Shown piece after piece: positions 7,001-8,307 of a stretch of 8,307 nucleotides of DNA; position 1 is the stretch's first letter; every line of letters begins with the position of its first letter. This stretch comes from DATFYI01 sp035315125 (GTDB lineage Bacteria; Chloroflexota; Anaerolineae; Anaerolineales; Anaerolineaceae). Position numbers and translations under genes: made by a program. The stretch is from assembly GCA_035315125.1 (NCBI GenBank), contig DATFYI010000082.1, forward strand, positions 1-8,307, written 5' to 3'. A model generated the notes under the pieces. It was given only the letters and a program-made list of their open reading frames with translations, did no database searches and was not told the origin of the DNA.

Positions 7001-7822
7001 CGCACTACTAAAGACAAAATCTGTATGAAGCAAACGATTGCGTTGAATGGTATAAATGGATGTCAAAGGAAATATCAGCAAAGTTAAAAACGGGAAAGGG
7101 GTAAATGAAAGCCCAGGAAATAGCCTGGGAGAAACCAGGAACCAGATTGCAACCGGGCCAAATGATACCAAAAGCCCAAAAATAAATAAGCGAAGCTGCC
7201 CCTTTTCATCAGGCGTAGCTTCTTTCATGCGTCGTAATGATAACCAGAGCAAAGAAAAAATATACGCCAAACCCACGTATAATAAAATGACCTGCCATCC
7301 AATCGTGGAGAACACGGAGGTTTTATTAATAATCATTTGGATCGTGACGGAAAGATAAATTATTGCCGCCAGAGCATAACTCGCCCAACGCAGAAATGGT
7401 TGTCTGGTGACTATCGGATCTTCTCGTGGAACAAAAAAAGCCAGATTGATAAGTGAGGCAGCCGCCAGGCAGAGCGCCATGAGCCAAAAATTACTCAATT
7501 CCTGAGTGGAATTAAGATCAAAAAAACCGGCGCAGACCAGACCAACTGAAGCAGCAAAGATGATATAAGTTCTTACTGCCGATTTAACACCGTGGGTAAA
7601 GAAAAGCCCTAAAGCGCTACCAAGATAGACTATACCAATAAAGTATGGAATGTAAAAATAGTTCCTGGATGAACCATTCATCTGCTCGATGGCCCTCACT
7701 GGAACTAAAACAAACAAGGTGAGTGCAAAAAGCAAATATAAAAATACAAGCAGTTGAGGCAACCAGAGTTGCCAGGTTTGGCCTCTAATGGGTAAAATGG
7801 ATGTCCTGGTTGATTGGGTCAT
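4064..7822 (-). CDS. Membrane sensor histidine kinase with about ten TM helices and four GAF domains
   Basis: This encodes 1252 residues. Residues 17-326 hold about ten hydrophobic segments. The last part of this region (R-N-R-L-L-H-T-D-F-V near 261-270, then two helices and I-R-Q-Y-L-E-N-V-L-D-T-L-F-F-R near 325-339) resembles ComP-like sensor kinases. Four GAF domains follow at about 355-500, 520-670, 690-842 and 865-1008. Each ends in the typical helix D/S/H-Q/H-A-A-x-A-I (490-496, 660-666, 830-836, 987-993), with signalling-helix linkers between them. The HisKA domain carries SHELKNP with phospho-acceptor His1027. The HATPase domain has the N box (TNLISNAAKY, Asn1146), G1 box (DTGIGI, 1183-1188), F box (IFQKFFR) and G2 box (GTGLGL, 1213-1218), so it looks catalytically complete. 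There is no receiver domain and no response regulator in the window, so its partner must be elsewhere. An in-frame TGA two codons before ATG 7822 excludes a longer protein; the ribosome binding site is weak. It follows the NusG-like gene by 45 bp. Confidence 0.93.
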   Translation of the reverse strand: MTQSTRTSILPIRGQTWQLWLPQLLVFLYLLFALTLFVLVPVRAIEQMNGSSRNYFYIPYFIGIVYLGSALGLFFTHGVKSAVRTYIIFAASVGLVCAGFFDLNSTQELSNFWLMALCLAAASLINLAFFVPREDPIVTRQPFLRWASYALAAIIYLSVTIQMIINKTSVFSTIGWQVILLYVGLAYIFSLLWLSLRRMKEATPDEKGQLRLFIFGLLVSFGPVAIWFLVSPRLFPGLSFTPFPFLTLLIFPLTSIYTIQRNRLLHTDFVFSSAILFGLMGVLVTVGYAMLVSGFSLIFNGFLNPTNPIYVGLIVFLIAILIMPIRQYLENVLDTLFFRGRRVYQGKLQTFSGELTNLVEISGIIRILRQYIENSLRPERLHIYVFDPLTDQYVATPDSHGKLTSDLRFSTNNALVKVLSKRKESLILMDFDHLQPELQSDQIRIVLLGTQVFIPLPGPRRLAGWLALDRRISGEPYSNQEVDFMEALSDQAALAIERAQVVVNLENRVREMNVLTRIAQGINITLSLDDILELIYAQTIQLLPADDFHILMLDRISGALVEIFDVEENERLTQLENKPIPSRQSLEMEVLQQGRSILTDDFNQECQKRNIITKKANLYAWIGVPLNAGAETIGTLSLGKRDASINYTNEQLNLLQAIADQAAGAIIKARLLQESEQRTHQLATLNDMGRQLTSTLDLEPLLKNILHSATEILNCEAGSLLLVDEQTEELVFRVTVGPVAEDLINHRLPPGSGMVGKAVKNRAPVIVNDVQSSAEWFSKTDKQTGYVTRALLVVPLQVKENVIGVIEVLNKRDGSSFLQEDEDLLAAFASQAAIAIDNARLYTLTDRALAERVEELSVMQRIDRELNTSLDISQAMNITLEWAMRQSSMNAGLVGAAQADGIRVMASQGYTDELAAFQDGLIPLNAIEMGEAIDHGIPMRRSVRENGKSGLLDNGLSHIILPIRRETTTVGLILLESISPDPCSDDMLNFLMRLADHAAIAISNAQLYAAVQSANIAKSEFVSFVSHELKNPMTSIKGYTELLAAGAVGPINDAQANFLSTIRSNVERMATLVSDLADVSRIEAGRLKLDFKALNLKEIIDEISRSMRRQIEEKNQQLHVELAEDIPMVWADRTRLTQILTNLISNAAKYTLAEGQMVVAAEVCPNQWDPIGAPKVVHIWVKDTGIGISIQDQTKIFQKFFRSEDPKTREAPGTGLGLNITKSLVEMQGGKIWFESEFRTGTTFHFTVPISE

Positions 7823-7867
7823 TACTCATGTCTCTATCAGTTTAAGATAATTTGAATGAACAAAAAA

Positions 7868-8307
7868 TCAATCCATCCGGCCGTTTATTGGTCTCTTTTG
7901 TATCTGAGATGCTTGCATTTCCACCATTATTTCCCGCTGGCTGAGCATTTTCAATAAAACTCTCACACGCTCACTACCAGGTATACCGACGTCAAAAATT
8001 GCCTGGTAACCTGCAAATGGACCACTCTGAATATCTACTGTGTCGCCCTTTTTTAGGCCATCAAAAATCTGCCCACCTGCCTCAGCTATTTCGACAACTC
8101 GCCGGCGAATTGCCTGAATTAAATTATCCGGCACCAAAGCTGCTTCTCCTCCGAAAGTGACCAACCCAGTAGAATAAGGCATCCATTGAAAGACAGACAT
8201 ACCAGTTACTTCCAGATCAGTTTGGACAAAGATATATCCTGGAAAATACGGCTTTATCTTACTCGAACGAGGGTTTACCGGATGGACTCGGATGCGTGGA
8301 TAAAATG
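7868..8307 (-). CDS. NusG-family transcription factor (NusG/RfaH-like paralogue), N-terminus cut by window edge
   Basis: The frame is open to the right edge; 145 residues plus stop are visible, so the true start lies outside. An internal ATG at 8200 is not the start, because the NGN domain continues upstream of it: the segment KIKPYFPGYIFV is a hallmark NGN motif, followed by FQWMPYSTGLVTFGG. The C-terminal KOW motif is clear in KKGDTVDIQSGPFAGYQAIF, with the typical G-P-F-A-G turn. NusG proteins bind the RNA polymerase clamp and, through KOW, ribosome, Rho or other factors. Divergence from housekeeping NusG motifs and the setting away from secE/rplK suggest a specialised paralogue (RfaH/UpxY style) that promotes elongation of particular operons. 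Its targets cannot be read here. The kinase starts 45 bp downstream on the same strand with no terminator between them, so the two are probably co-transcribed. Confidence 0.85.
   Translation of the reverse strand, partial: FYPRIRVHPVNPRSSKIKPYFPGYIFVQTDLEVTGMSVFQWMPYSTGLVTFGGEAALVPDNLIQAIRRRVVEIAEAGGQIFDGLKKGDTVDIQSGPFAGYQAIFDVGIPGSERVRVLLKMLSQREIMVEMQASQIQKRPINGRMD

Noticed and set aside
7868..8200. A complete 110-residue KOW-only protein starting at the ATG at 8200
   Set aside because: The same frame stays open to the window edge and the upstream part encodes the NGN motif PYFPGYIFV, so 8200 is an internal Met of a larger NusG-family protein.

Overview
The window looks like a piece of a moderate-GC chromosome from a Chloroflexota (green non-sulfur) bacterium, most probably Anaerolineae. 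This is inferred from gene content: a TrpB2-type tryptophan synthase behind a T-box leader, a very large histidine kinase with a ComP-like membrane region and four GAF domains, a FIST protein, and a NusG paralogue whose sequence style I associate with that phylum. No rRNA or other marker gene is present, so the assignment is tentative. There are no mobile elements, tRNAs or CRISPR arrays.

Left part (1-775, minus strand): a two-gene unit made of a small four-helix membrane protein of unknown function followed by a thioredoxin-fold protein with a single-cysteine W-C-V-D site. The latter is cut by the left edge.

Middle (776-2760, plus strand): a divergent intergenic region of about 600 bases. 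It holds a near-perfect sigma-70-type promoter and a complete tRNA-sensing T-box leader with an intrinsic terminator, then trpB (TrpB2 class). The specifier codon is UGG (Trp) and the acceptor-binding bulge is UGGC, which matches the G discriminator base of bacterial tRNA-Trp. Uncharged tRNA-Trp should therefore switch the gene on. No other trp gene is present.

A short convergent gap (2761-2879) contains a perfect 10-bp GC-rich hairpin without a U-tract.

Right part (2880-8307, minus strand): a three-gene run in the order NusG-like factor (cut by the right edge), 1252-residue membrane histidine kinase, FIST-domain protein. The gaps are 45 and 11 bp, and the FIST ribosome binding site overlaps the kinase stop codon. 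This looks like a signalling operon: the FIST protein is a plausible ligand-binding partner of the kinase, and the NusG paralogue may act on transcription of this or a nearby operon. No response regulator lies in the window.

The best candidates for a second look are the Trp T-box controlling an isolated trpB2 and the NusG paralogue-kinase-FIST gene set. I see no system here that I can claim is wholly new.
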